A stretch of 64,000 nt of DNA from Burkholderia sp. Bp9143 (lineage in GTDB: Bacteria > Pseudomonadota > Gammaproteobacteria > Burkholderiales > Burkholderiaceae). The DNA is taken from the NCBI RefSeq assembly GCF_003853645.1, contig NZ_QTPO01000036.1:32778-96777 (forward strand). The letters run 5' to 3'. Of this stretch, positions 7,360 through 15,936 are shown piece after piece. A model generated the notes under the pieces. It had not been told where the DNA came from. It saw nothing but the letters and a program-made list of their open reading frames with translations, and did not search any database. A program made the translations under genes and the position numbers. Numbering within the stretch: the first letter of the stretch is position 1; each line of letters starts with the position of its first letter.

Positions 7360-8739
7360 TTAATGGGGCTTGAAGCGCACCCGTTCCGGCGGTTGCTTGA
7401 ACGTGCCAAGCGGCGTCCAGAAGGGCATGCCGAGGAAGAACGCGAAGTAGATCAGCGCGCAGCCCTGCGCAATCAGCGTCGCGACCGGCGATGGCGGCCG
7501 TGTGCCGAGGAACGCGAGGATCAGGAACGCCGCGACGAAGATCCCAAGGAACACCTTGTGGAACAGCGGCCGGTAGCGGATCGACTTCACCGGGCTGCGG
7601 TCGAGCCATGGGAGGAAGAACAGCGTGATCACCGCCGAGCCCATCACGACGACGCCCCAGAACTTCGATTCCGTCACGAACATGAACACGACGATCGCCG
7701 CGGCCAGCACCGGCAGGCCGAGCTTCCACTTGCCGCGCGCGCGGATCAGCGCGAGTACGCCGAGCAGCGCGATCACGATCATCAGCACGATCTTGAACGG
7801 GTCAGTGGTCGCGCGCAGCATCGCGTAGAACGCGGTGAAGTACCAGACCGGCGCGATCTCCGGCGGCGTCTGCAGCGGGTTCGCCGGGACGAAGTTGTTC
7901 GACTCGAGGAAGTAACCACCCATCTCCGGCGTGAAAAACACGATCAGCGCGAACACCATCAGGAACACGCAGACGCCGAAGAAATCGTGCACCGAGTAGT
8001 ACGGATGGAACGGGATGCCGTCGAGCGGAATGCCGTTCGCGTCCTTCTTCGCCTTGATCTCGATGCCGTCCGGGTTATTCGACCCCACTTCGTGCAGCGC
8101 GACGATGTGCGCGATCACGAGGCCGATCAGCACGAGCGGAATCGCGATCACGTGGAACGCGAAGAAGCGGTTCAGCGTGACGTCGGACACGACATAGTCG
8201 CCACGGATCCACAACGACAGGTCCGGGCCGACGAACGGGATCGCCGAGAACAGGTTCACGATCACCTGCGCACCCCAGAACGACATCTGGCCCCACGGCA
8301 GCAGGTAGCCGAAGAACGCTTCGGCCATCAGGCACAGGAAGATCGCACAACCGAAAATCCACACGAGCTCGCGCGGCTTGCGATACGACCCGTACATCAG
8401 CCCGCGGAACATGTGCAGGTACACGACGACGAAGAACATCGATGCACCGGTCGAGTGCATGTAGCGGATCAGCCAGCCCCACGGCACCTCGCGCATGATG
8501 TACTCGACCGACGCGAACGCGAGCACCGAGTCGGGCTTGTAGTTCATCGTCAGGAAGATGCCCGTGACGATCTGGTTGACGAGCACCAGCAGCGCAAGGG
8601 AGCCGAAGAAGTACCAGAAGTTGAAGTTCTTCGGCGCGTAGTACTCGGAAAGGTGATTCTTCCAGGTGGACGTGAGCGGGAAGCGCTGGTCGATCCAGCC
8701 GGTGAGACCTGTCGTGGAGACTTCCTTGTTATCGGCCAT
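7360..8739 (-). CDS. petB: Cytochrome b of the bc1 complex
   Basis: A 459-residue integral membrane subunit carrying the two b haems and both quinone sites of complex III. Hydrophobic segments agree with about eight transmembrane helices plus a C-terminal extension. Conserved parts include GWLIRYMHSTGASMFF, LLPWGQMSFWGAQV and HEVGSNNP. The Qo-site loop reads PPEIAPVWYF, so the PEWY motif appears as PVWY. The ATG at 8739 starts MADNKEVST and overlaps the petA stop by one base (TGATG); longer readings from upstream in-frame codons run back into petA and are rejected. It is the middle gene of petABC. Confidence 0.97.
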   Translation of the reverse strand: MADNKEVSTTGLTGWIDQRFPLTSTWKNHLSEYYAPKNFNFWYFFGSLALLVLVNQIVTGIFLTMNYKPDSVLAFASVEYIMREVPWGWLIRYMHSTGASMFFVVVYLHMFRGLMYGSYRKPRELVWIFGCAIFLCLMAEAFFGYLLPWGQMSFWGAQVIVNLFSAIPFVGPDLSLWIRGDYVVSDVTLNRFFAFHVIAIPLVLIGLVIAHIVALHEVGSNNPDGIEIKAKKDANGIPLDGIPFHPYYSVHDFFGVCVFLMVFALIVFFTPEMGGYFLESNNFVPANPLQTPPEIAPVWYFTAFYAMLRATTDPFKIVLMIVIALLGVLALIRARGKWKLGLPVLAAAIVVFMFVTESKFWGVVVMGSAVITLFFLPWLDRSPVKSIRYRPLFHKVFLGIFVAAFLILAFLGTRPPSPVATLIAQGCALIYFAFFLGMPFWTPLGTFKQPPERVRFKPH

Positions 8740-9359
8740 CACGCTTCTCCTTTCTCGTCCTTGCCGATCACGAGGGTCGTCGCCGACGTGAACATGTAGG
8801 GCGGGATGTCGAGATTCTGAGGCGCCGGCTTGTTCTTGAACACGCGGCCGGCGAGGTCGTAGGTCGAACCGTGGCACGGGCACAGGAAGCCGCCCGGCCA
8901 GTCGTCCGGCAGGTTCGGCTGCGGACCCGGCGTGAAGCGTTGGCTAGGCGTGCAGCCGAGGTGCGTACACACGGCCATCACGACGAGAATGTTCTTGCGA
9001 TCAGCCCGCGCGCGATATTCGTTCGCGCAATACGCGGGCAACGGCATCGAATACGGGGATTTCGAGGTCGGATCGGCCACTTCCTTGTCGGCCTTGACCA
9101 CATCGGCCAGCATCGAATCGGTGCGATTCAGGATCCAGACCGGCTTGCCGCGCCACGGCACGGTGACCATCTCGCCGGGCTTCAGGCCGCTGATGTCGAT
9201 CTCGACCGGGGCCCCGGCCGCTTTCGCTTTCGCGGACGGCGCAAGCGACGCCGCGAAAGGTATGACGGTGGCTACGCCTCCCACGCCACCTGCTACGGAT
9301 GTCGCAATCAGCCAGGTACGGCGGCCGCTGTCGACGCGTTTCTCTTCCTTGTCTCGCAT
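8739..9359 (-). CDS. petA: Rieske iron-sulfur subunit of the bc1 complex
   Basis: A 206-residue [2Fe-2S] protein that oxidises ubiquinol at the Qo site. The N terminus has a twin-arginine signal-anchor (SGRRTWLIATSVAGG, residues 11-25) that should be inserted by the Tat system encoded nearby. The cluster ligands lie in CTHLGC (residues 131-136) and CPCHGS (160-165). The start at 9359 (MRDKEEKRVDSG) gives the usual family length; an ATG at 9437 would add 26 residues without support. It is the first gene of petABC and overlaps petB by one base. The 218 nt upstream, before the Nif3-like gene, should contain the operon promoter, which I could not place. Confidence 0.96.
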   Translation of the reverse strand: MRDKEEKRVDSGRRTWLIATSVAGGVGGVATVIPFAASLAPSAKAKAAGAPVEIDISGLKPGEMVTVPWRGKPVWILNRTDSMLADVVKADKEVADPTSKSPYSMPLPAYCANEYRARADRKNILVVMAVCTHLGCTPSQRFTPGPQPNLPDDWPGGFLCPCHGSTYDLAGRVFKNKPAPQNLDIPPYMFTSATTLVIGKDEKGEA

Positions 9360-9577
9360 CACACGCCCCACTTCTGAGTTGGATTTTCCGTCACGACTTT
9401 TCATTCCGCCGCTAGTTTGCGCGAATGGAGTCGCCATTTACAAGGCCCGGAGATGAAAATCCCTTCGAAGTAGTTGATAGTTAAGGGTTTTCCCCCACTA
9501 TCGGAGTGATTAAATCATTTCACTTTTAAGCACCCGCTACATTGTGAAATTTCGATGCGCCGCCGCAAATCCTTCGT

Positions 9578-10324
9578 TCAGACCGGATTATGAATGTCGA
9601 TAAAAAGGTGTTCGATATCGAATTCTTCGGACAAGTGGGTGCCAAGCGCCTGGATTCCGTAGCGTTCGGTCGCATGGTGCCCTGCCGCAACGAACGCGAC
9701 GCCGCTCTCGGCCGATGCGTGCGTGACGGATTCCGACACCTCGCCGGTGAGGAACACGTCGGCTCCCGCGTCGATCGCCGCGTCGAAATAGCTTTGCGCG
9801 GCGCCCGTGCACCACGCGATGCGGCGCAACTGCATGTCCGGATCGCCGAGCACGAGCGGCGTGCGGCCAAGCGTGCGCTCGACCTTCGCGACGAAGTGCT
9901 CGAGCGAGACGGGCATCGGCAGCGTGGCCATCCAGCCGAGGTCGCCGTCGCCGAAACGCTGCTCGCCGAGCAGCCCGAGCTTCTCGCCGAGCTGCGCGTT
10001 GTTGCCGAACTCGGGGTGCGCGTCAAGCGGCAGGTGGAACGCGAACAGGTTCAGGTCGTTCGCGAGCAGCAGCTTCAGGCGCCGGTACTTGCGGCCCGTG
10101 ATCTGCGGCGCCTCGTTGCGCCAGAAGTAGCCGTGATGGACGAGCACCGCATCCGCCCCCCATTCGAGCGCGGCTTCGAGGAACGCGACCGACGCCGTTA
10201 CGCCGGTGGCGATCTTCTCGATCTTGCGGCGCCCCTCGACCTGGAGGCCGTTCGGGCAATAGTCCTTGAAGCGCGCGATTTCAAGGGTATTGTTCAAGTA
10301 CAATTCGAGTTCGATCCGATCCAT
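9578..10324 (-). CDS. Nif3-like dinuclear metal centre protein
   Basis: A 248-residue member of the Nif3/YbgI family, whose members form toroidal hexamers with a two-metal site; their physiological reaction is not settled. Metal-binding motifs are visible as LVHHGYFW near residues 65-72 and GHHATERYG in the C-terminal quarter, along with a central TGEVSES. The ATG at 10324 has AGAGG upstream with suitable spacing. It diverges from the HtrA-like protease gene with only 21 nt between start codons. No cofactor-pathway genes adjoin it, so the context does not reveal its job. Confidence 0.92.
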   Translation of the reverse strand: MDRIELELYLNNTLEIARFKDYCPNGLQVEGRRKIEKIATGVTASVAFLEAALEWGADAVLVHHGYFWRNEAPQITGRKYRRLKLLLANDLNLFAFHLPLDAHPEFGNNAQLGEKLGLLGEQRFGDGDLGWMATLPMPVSLEHFVAKVERTLGRTPLVLGDPDMQLRRIAWCTGAAQSYFDAAIDAGADVFLTGEVSESVTHASAESGVAFVAAGHHATERYGIQALGTHLSEEFDIEHLFIDIHNPV

Positions 10325-10345
10325 ATAAACCTCTAATCTATTCAG

Positions 10346-11551
10346 ATGCTTAGACGCTTCTGGCTGTTCTTCGCGCAGGCGGTGACCGTGCTGCTCGCGC
10401 TGATGTTCATCGTCGTGACGCTCAAGCCGCAATGGCTGCAACGGCAAGGACAGCTCGGCAAGCAGCTCGCCACGCCGATCGTCGCGCTGCGGGAAGTCGC
10501 GCCGGGCATTGGCGGGGCACCCGCGACCACGTCGTACGCTGAGGCCGCGCAAAAGGCGATGCCCGCCGTCGTCAACGTCTTCTCCAGCAAGGACGGCTCG
10601 CTGCCGCCCGATCCGCGCGCGAAAGATCCGCTGTTCCGCTACTTCTTCGGCGACCGCAACGCCCGCAAGCAGCAGGACGAACCGGCCGCCAACCTTGGCT
10701 CGGGCGTTATCGTGAGCCCTGAAGGTTACATTCTAACGAACCAGCACGTCGTGGACGGCGCCGACCAGATCGAAGTCGCGCTCGCCGACGGCCGCACGGC
10801 CACCGCGAAGGTGATCGGCAGCGATCCGGAAACCGACCTCGCCGTGCTGAAGATCAACATGACGAACCTGCCGACGATCACGCTCGGCCGTTCGGACCAG
10901 TCGCGGGTCGGCGACGTCGTGCTCGCGATCGGCAACCCGTTCGGCGTCGGCCAGACAGTCACGATGGGGATCATCAGCGCGCTCGGCCGCAATCACCTCG
11001 GCATCAACACGTTCGAGAACTTCATCCAGACCGACGCGCCGATCAACCCCGGCAACTCTGGCGGCGCGCTGGTTGACGTGAACGGCAACCTGCTCGGCAT
11101 CAACACGGCCATCTACTCGCGCTCGGGCGGCTCGCTCGGGATCGGCTTCGCGATTCCCGTGTCGACCGCGCGCACCGTGCTCGAAAGCATCATCACGACG
11201 GGCTCGGTCACGCGCGGCTGGATCGGCGTCGAGCCGCAGGACGTCACACCGGAAATCGCCGAATCGTTCGGGCTCCAGCAGAAGTCGGGCGCGATCGTCG
11301 CGGGCGTGCTGCAGGGCGGCCCGGCCGACAAGGCCGGCATCAAGCCGGGTGACATCCTCGTGAGCGTGAACGGCGACGAAATCACCGACACGACAAAGCT
11401 GCTGAACACCGTCGCGCAGATCAAGCCGGGCACGCCGACCAAGGTGCACGTCGTGCGCAAGGGCAAGGAGTTCGACGTGAACGTCGTGATCGGCAAACGC
11501 CCGCCGCCGCCGAAGCAGACGCTCGACGAACAGGACAGCGACTCCGGATAA
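10346..11551 (+). CDS. Membrane-anchored HtrA/DegS-like serine protease
   Basis: A 401-residue periplasmic protease tethered by an N-terminal transmembrane helix (residues about 5-26). The chymotrypsin-like domain contains the triad H134 (LTNQHVVDGA), D164 (ETDLAVLK) and S238 (NPGNSGGAL). One PDZ domain follows (about 285-385, IVAGVLQGGPADKAGIKPGD). A single PDZ domain and a membrane anchor fit DegS-like proteases, which sense misfolded outer membrane proteins and start sigma-E signalling; the substrate here is not known. No strong ribosome binding site precedes the ATG, and the intergenic space to the divergent Nif3-like gene is only 21 nt. Confidence 0.93.
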   Translation: MLRRFWLFFAQAVTVLLALMFIVVTLKPQWLQRQGQLGKQLATPIVALREVAPGIGGAPATTSYAEAAQKAMPAVVNVFSSKDGSLPPDPRAKDPLFRYFFGDRNARKQQDEPAANLGSGVIVSPEGYILTNQHVVDGADQIEVALADGRTATAKVIGSDPETDLAVLKINMTNLPTITLGRSDQSRVGDVVLAIGNPFGVGQTVTMGIISALGRNHLGINTFENFIQTDAPINPGNSGGALVDVNGNLLGINTAIYSRSGGSLGIGFAIPVSTARTVLESIITTGSVTRGWIGVEPQDVTPEIAESFGLQQKSGAIVAGVLQGGPADKAGIKPGDILVSVNGDEITDTTKLLNTVAQIKPGTPTKVHVVRKGKEFDVNVVIGKRPPPPKQTLDEQDSDSG

Positions 11552-11610
11552 CGCCGGGCGTGTGGCCGGTGCGTCGGCGCCGCCCGCCAGGGCCATAGCC
11601 GGAAATGAAC

Positions 11611-11640
11611 AGGGCAGCCGATCAGGCTGCCCTATTGCTT
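11611..11640 (+). terminator. Terminator between the protease gene and tatC
   Basis: A perfect 9-bp stem AGGGCAGCC/GGCTGCCCT (11611-11619 and 11625-11633) with loop GATCA is followed by ATTGCTTTGT. It lies between two convergent genes and may serve both; the T-tract is weak in each direction. Confidence 0.55.
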
Positions 11641-11780
11641 TGTATCAGGGATCACGGTTCACGGTGAAGCCGCGTTGGCCGTCACCGTCTGCACCTTCCC
11701 GTCGCCGGCCCCGCGTCAACGTTGCGCGGAGGCCGCATCCACCGCGACCCTCATGCCGGCTACGGTCCGCAGCGCGTTCG

Positions 11781-12566
11781 TCAACTCGCGGCGCCGTTGT
11801 TCTCCGCCTCGGGTTCTTCCGTCGGCTTCGGCACGAAGAATCGCGCGGCCAGCAGCCCGATCTCGAACAGCACGACGAGCGGCAGCGCCAGCATCAGCTG
11901 CGAGAACACGTCCGGCGGCGTGACGACCGCCGCGACGACGAACGCGCCGACGATCACGTACGGCCGCATCTCCTTCAGCTTCTTCAGCGTCAGCACGCCC
12001 ATCCGGACGAGCAGCACGACGATGATCGGCACCTCGAACGTAACCCCGAATGCGATGAACATCCCGAGCACGAAGCTCAGGTAATTGTCGATGTCGGTCG
12101 ACATCTCCGCGCCGAGCGGCGCGTTGTAGTGCGCCATCACGCGGAAGATCGTCGGGAACACGAGGAAGTACGCGAACGCCATCCCGCACAGGAACAGGAA
12201 GTAGCTGCTGCCGACGAGCGGTGCAACGAGCCGCTTCTCGTGCTGGTACAGCCCCGGCGCGACGAACGCCCAGATCTGGTACAGCACGATCGGCAACGCG
12301 ATCACGAGCGCGACGAGCATCGTGACCTTCATCGGCACGAAGAACGAGCCGGTGACATCGGTCACGATCATCCTGCCGCCCTTCGGCAGGTTTTCCATCA
12401 GCGGCCGCGCGAGCAGCCGGAAGATGTCGGGCGCCCAGTACACGAGCCCGAGGAACACGACGATCACGGCCAGCCCCGCGCGAATGATGCGATCGCGAAG
12501 CTCGACGAGATGGGAAATGAAGGTTTCTTCCGGGGCGTCGCCCGGATTCTGCTGGGGGTCGCTCAC
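11781..12566 (-). CDS. tatC: Sec-independent protein translocase TatC
   Basis: A 261-residue core subunit of the Tat translocase that recognises twin-arginine signals. It has about six hydrophobic helices and the conserved N-terminal segment FISHLVELRDRI, with the typical SSYFLFLCGMAFAYFLVFP later. I take the GTG at 12566 (product starting with SDPQQNPG after fMet) because GAGGG lies 5 nt upstream and this gives the usual family start; in-frame codons further upstream run back into tatB. It is the last gene of tatABC, with PetA and MsrP as likely substrates in this window. Confidence 0.95.
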   Translation of the reverse strand: MSDPQQNPGDAPEETFISHLVELRDRIIRAGLAVIVVFLGLVYWAPDIFRLLARPLMENLPKGGRMIVTDVTGSFFVPMKVTMLVALVIALPIVLYQIWAFVAPGLYQHEKRLVAPLVGSSYFLFLCGMAFAYFLVFPTIFRVMAHYNAPLGAEMSTDIDNYLSFVLGMFIAFGVTFEVPIIVVLLVRMGVLTLKKLKEMRPYVIVGAFVVAAVVTPPDVFSQLMLALPLVVLFEIGLLAARFFVPKPTEEPEAENNGAAS

Positions 12567-12607
12567 ACCGGCCCTCGGTAGGATTGACGAGCGAGCATGC
12601 GCTCGGC

Positions 12608-13138
12608 TCAGAAGAAGCGCGTCGGCCGGCGCAGGCTGGCCGGCTGGTGGCGCGCGACACGCGCGGCACCCGACTGCACGTGCGTGCGGCGGGTGGTCGC
12701 GCGCTTGTACCAGACAGGCGTCGCCGCCTGCTTCACACGCCAGTTGCGACGCTTCGACGCGAGCGCGGCCGTGCTGCCGCGCCACGACGGCGCCGCGGGC
12801 GTGTCGGAGCCGTACGTGCCGGCATCGACCGAGCCTTCGTTAGGACCGCCGACCGCGGAGTTCCACGTGTCGTTCAGTTCCTTCTCGTGCTCGCGCAGGT
12901 TGTCGTGAATCGTCGTCTCGACATTGCGCGCGGCCGTCTCGAAATCGGTCTTCATCGTCCGCAACGCGTCGAGTTCGATTTCGCGCGAGACCTCGGCCTT
13001 CACGTCGTTGATGTACCGCTGCGCGCGGCCGAACAATGCGCCTGCCGTACGCGCGACGCGCGGCAGGCGCTCGGGGCCGAGCACCACGAGCGCGACGACG
13101 CCGATCAGCGCCATCTTCGAAAGACCGAGATCCAGCAT
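12608..13138 (-). CDS. tatB: Sec-independent protein translocase TatB
   Basis: A 176-residue single-span protein that with TatC forms the Tat receptor complex. The N-terminal helix (MLDLGLSKMALIGVVALVVLG) is followed by the characteristic GPERLPRVART hinge and an amphipathic, charged helix. The C-terminal part is basic and low in complexity. It lies between tatA (26 nt upstream) and tatC. Confidence 0.95.
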   Translation of the reverse strand: MLDLGLSKMALIGVVALVVLGPERLPRVARTAGALFGRAQRYINDVKAEVSREIELDALRTMKTDFETAARNVETTIHDNLREHEKELNDTWNSAVGGPNEGSVDAGTYGSDTPAAPSWRGSTAALASKRRNWRVKQAATPVWYKRATTRRTHVQSGAARVARHQPASLRRPTRFF

Positions 13139-13164
13139 CGCGAATGCCTGTCAGCGTGCCGGCG

Positions 13165-13395
13165 TTACGCCTTGTTCGAGTCGGAACGCGTCGTTTCCTT
13201 CGCGTTGACGTCGACCGAGCCCGAGCGCGGCAGTTGCTGCGCGTCCGCCGGCGTCTCGCCTTCCTTCATGCCGTCCTTGAAACCCTTCACGGCGCTGCCG
13301 AGGTCGTTGCCGATGTTACGCAGCTTCTTCGTACCGAAAACCAGCGCGACGATCAGCAGCACGATCAGCCAGTGCCAAATGCTCAATCCACCCAT
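13165..13395 (-). CDS. tatA: Sec-independent protein translocase TatA
   Basis: A 76-residue pore-forming Tat subunit. It begins MGGLSIWHWLIVLLIVALV and continues with the FGTKKLRNIG hinge and an amphipathic helix (GSAVKGFKDGMKEGE). The start at 13395 is the conserved one; an in-frame start at 13434 would add 13 residues before the membrane helix and is unlikely. It is the first gene of tatABC and follows the HIT-family gene with a gap of 93 nt. Confidence 0.95.
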   Translation of the reverse strand: MGGLSIWHWLIVLLIVALVFGTKKLRNIGNDLGSAVKGFKDGMKEGETPADAQQLPRSGSVDVNAKETTRSDSNKA

Positions 13396-13488
13396 GATGA
13401 AACCTCTCCTCAACCACGCCGCTTCGCGGCGCAAATCGCCGGCGGCACGCCGGCTTCGACTATCGATGCGGGGAAACGCCCCGCGACG

Positions 13489-13854
13489 TCAACCCATCCG
13501 CAGCCACGGGCGCGGGCCGGCGAGAATATGCGCGTGCAGGTGGTAGACCTCCTGCCCGCCGCCGGGGCCCGTGTTGATCACCGTGCGAAAGCCGGTTTCA
13601 CCGCCCGTGTACGCGACGCCGAGCTGATCGGCCAGACGGGCGACCAGCAGCATCAGGCGGCCGAGCATCGGCGCATCGGCGTCGCTTGCCGCCGACAGCG
13701 TCGGCAGGTGCCGGCGCGGAATCACGAGCACGTGCGTCTCGGCCGCGGGGCGGATGTCGCGGAACGCGACGAATTCGTCGTCCTCGTGCACCTTCGTGCT
13801 CGGGATCTCGCCCGCCGCGATCTTGCAGAACAGGCAATTCGGATCGTGACTCAT
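13489..13854 (-). CDS. HIT-family nucleotide-binding hydrolase
   Basis: A 121-residue histidine-triad protein, probably a purine nucleoside phosphoramidase or related HinT-type enzyme. The N-terminal CLFCKIAAGEIP with two cysteines and the C-terminal triad HLHAHILAG are family signatures. It sits between the small membrane protein gene and tatA in the same direction, an order recognised from other Burkholderia his-tat clusters. The in vivo substrate is unknown. Confidence 0.92.
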   Translation of the reverse strand: MSHDPNCLFCKIAAGEIPSTKVHEDDEFVAFRDIRPAAETHVLVIPRRHLPTLSAASDADAPMLGRLMLLVARLADQLGVAYTGGETGFRTVINTGPGGGQEVYHLHAHILAGPRPWLRMG

Positions 13855-13883
13855 GTTGCTCCTGCGAAACGCCCGCGCACCGG

Positions 13884-14276
13884 TCAGAACCAGGCCTGGG
13901 GATCGAGCGTCTTGTTATCGTTCAGGTACAGCCAACCCTTGATGATACGGTACAGCGTCCAGATCCATGTGACAAACATGACGACGAATCCCACCACCAC
14001 GAACATCAGCGCGAAGCCGATCACGTAGGCGATCAGCGCGCGCCAGAACGTGCGGATCTGCCATTCGAAATGGTCGGCGTACGGCGTGCCGGCCACGTCG
14101 CCGCGCTTCACGTAGTTGATGATGATCGCGATGATGCCGGTGACGCCGCCCGTCAGCCAATGAATCGCATAGAGGCCATACAGCACGTGCGTCAGCGTGC
14201 GCAAACCGTTCAGTCGCTCGGCGTCCGCTGCGCCCGGCACCGACGGTGTCGGAAACTGGCTCGGCGTCTCGGTCAT
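13884..14276 (-). CDS. Small integral membrane protein (DUF4870-like)
   Basis: A 130-residue protein with a polar N terminus (MTETPSQFPTPSVPG) and about three hydrophobic segments (LTHVLYGLYAIHWLTGG, GVTGIIAIIINYV and ALIAYVIGFALMFVVVGFVVMFVTWIW). It ends in a soluble tail. The layout resembles the DUF4870 membrane family, whose function is unknown. The start at 14276 is preferred over one eight codons earlier. It lies between hisE and the HIT gene, probably in the same transcript. Confidence 0.75.
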   Translation of the reverse strand: MTETPSQFPTPSVPGAADAERLNGLRTLTHVLYGLYAIHWLTGGVTGIIAIIINYVKRGDVAGTPYADHFEWQIRTFWRALIAYVIGFALMFVVVGFVVMFVTWIWTLYRIIKGWLYLNDNKTLDPQAWF

Positions 14277-14347
14277 GATGCTACCCCCGTTAGATGACAA
14301 TTCTTACAGCTTACCGCACTGTCGCCGGCGCGGCAGGCCGTCGGCCG

Positions 14348-14713
14348 TCACCCGCCATTTTCCTCGCGCTCGCGGCGTTTGCGCAGCGCCTTTTCCTCGA
14401 TGCCCGACAGCCCTTCGCGGCGCTCGAGCTCGGCGATCACGTCGGCCGGGCTCAGGTCGAAATGCGACAGCATCACGAGGCAGTGGAACCACAGATCGGC
14501 CACCTCGCCGACCAGCGCCGTCGGCGCGCCGCCCTGGCGCACGTCCTTCGCGGCCAGCACGACTTCGGTCGCCTCCTCGCCGATCTTCTTCAGCACCGCG
14601 TCGTCGCCCTTGTGGAACAGGCGCGATACGTACGATTGCTCGGGGTCGCCGCCCTTGCGGCTATCGATCACGGCCGCGAGGCGCAGCAGCGTGTCTTCGG
14701 TCGATTGCGTCAT
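14348..14713 (-). CDS. hisE: Phosphoribosyl-ATP pyrophosphatase
   Basis: A 121-residue enzyme that hydrolyses phosphoribosyl-ATP to phosphoribosyl-AMP and pyrophosphate, the second step of histidine synthesis. The MazG-like fold motifs are seen in KKIGEEATEVVLAAKD and EVADLWFHCLVML. The C terminus is basic. Its ATG overlaps the hisI stop as ATGA. Separate hisI and hisE genes, rather than one fused gene, are usual in Burkholderia. It is the last his gene. Confidence 0.96.
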   Translation of the reverse strand: MTQSTEDTLLRLAAVIDSRKGGDPEQSYVSRLFHKGDDAVLKKIGEEATEVVLAAKDVRQGGAPTALVGEVADLWFHCLVMLSHFDLSPADVIAELERREGLSGIEEKALRKRREREENGG

Positions 14714-15126
14714 TTGTAAATGTGTTCGGGGTCTTTCAGCACCGGATCGACCGCGACCCAGTCGCCGCTGTCCACAGTACCTTCGAATTTCTGGAAGAAG
14801 CACGAATGCCGGCCGGTGTGGCATGCGATGCCCGACACCTGCTCGACCTTCAGCAGTACGACGTCCTCGTCGCAATCGAGCCGCACCTCGTGCACGTGCT
14901 GCACGTGGCCCGACTCCTCGCCCTTGAACCACAGGCGCTTGCGCGAGCGCGAATAGTAGACCGCGCGCTGCGTCTCGATCGTCTTCGCCAGCGCCTCGCG
15001 GTTCATCCACGCGAACATCAGCACGTCGTTCGTCGACGCTTCCTGCGCGATCACCGGCACGAGGCCGTTGTCGTCCCAGCGGACCTTGTCGAGCCACGCG
15101 GGCAGGGATTTCGTTTCCGTATTCAT
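14710..15126 (-). CDS. hisI: Phosphoribosyl-AMP cyclohydrolase
   Basis: A 138-residue zinc enzyme of the third histidine step. Metal-site motifs are RLDCDEDVVLL, with the C/D/D cluster, and GIACHTGRHSCFF near the C terminus. The substrate-binding region includes VLMFAWMNREAL and YYSRSRKRLWFKGEESG. The ATG at 15126 overlaps the hisF stop by one base (TGATG), and its own stop overlaps hisE by four bases, so hisF-I-E are tightly coupled. Confidence 0.96.
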   Translation of the reverse strand: MNTETKSLPAWLDKVRWDDNGLVPVIAQEASTNDVLMFAWMNREALAKTIETQRAVYYSRSRKRLWFKGEESGHVQHVHEVRLDCDEDVVLLKVEQVSGIACHTGRHSCFFQKFEGTVDSGDWVAVDPVLKDPEHIYK

Positions 15127-15899
15127 CACAGCCTCACCGCGATGCCCTGGTCGGCCATGAAGCGCTTCGCCTCGCCGACCGTGTGCTCGCCGTAGTGGAA
15201 GATGCTGGCGGCCAGCACCGCGTCGGCGTGGCCGTCCTTGATGCCGTCCGCGAGATCCTGCAGGCAACCGACGCCGCCCGACGCGATCACCGGCACCGGC
15301 ACCGCGTCCGACACGCTGCGCGTGAGCGCGAGGTCGAAGCCCGACTTCGTGCCGTCGCGGTCCATGCTCGTGAGCAGGATTTCGCCCGCGCCGAGCTCTG
15401 CCATCTTGCGCGCCCATTCGATCGCGTCGAGGCCCGTGCCCTTGCGGCCGCCGTGCGTGAAAACTTCCCAGCGCGGCGTCTCGCCGTCGGCCGACACGCG
15501 CTTCGCGTCGATCGCGACGACGATGCACTGCGAGCCGTACTTGTCGGCCGCGTCGCGCACGAGCTGCGGGTTCGCGACCGCCGACGAATTCATGCTGACC
15601 TTGTCCGCGCCGGCGTTCAACAGGCGCCGGACGTCCTCGACGGCGCGCACGCCGCCGCCGACGGTCAGCGGAATGAAGACCTGCGACGCGACGGCTTCGA
15701 TGATCGGCAGGATCAGGTCGCGCTGGTCGGAGGTCGCGGTGATGTCGAGGAACGTCAGTTCGTCGGCGCCCTGGTCGTCGTAACGGCGGGCGATTTCGAC
15801 GGGATTGCCGGCATCGCGCAGTTCGACGAAGTTGACGCCCTTGACGACACGCCCGGCGGTCACGTCCAGGCAGGGGATGATGCGTTTAGCTAGAGCCAT
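15126..15899 (-). CDS. hisF: Imidazole glycerol phosphate synthase, cyclase subunit
   Basis: A 257-residue TIM-barrel protein that uses ammonia from HisH to form imidazole glycerol phosphate and AICAR. It begins MALAKRIIPCLDVTAGRVV, with the catalytic Asp at residue 12 and a second in AIDAKR; phosphate loops are GGGVRAVED and IASGGVG. It follows hisA across a 106-nt gap that contains two strong hairpins, and overlaps hisI. Confidence 0.97.
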   Translation of the reverse strand: MALAKRIIPCLDVTAGRVVKGVNFVELRDAGNPVEIARRYDDQGADELTFLDITATSDQRDLILPIIEAVASQVFIPLTVGGGVRAVEDVRRLLNAGADKVSMNSSAVANPQLVRDAADKYGSQCIVVAIDAKRVSADGETPRWEVFTHGGRKGTGLDAIEWARKMAELGAGEILLTSMDRDGTKSGFDLALTRSVSDAVPVPVIASGGVGCLQDLADGIKDGHADAVLAASIFHYGEHTVGEAKRFMADQGIAVRL

Positions 15900-15936
15900 G
15901 ATGTTGCGCCAAATGCCGCGATGGGACGGCCGGTTA

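Noticed and set aside
6364..8799. A plus-strand frame of about 811 codons across petC and petB
   Set aside because: It is an antisense shadow of clear cytochrome genes. Its product is an Arg/Glu/His-rich low-complexity sequence with no recognisable fold.
9360..9577. Possible small gene or RNA between petA and the Nif3-like gene
   Set aside because: The stretch is AT-richer and probably regulatory, but no frame or stable structure stands out.
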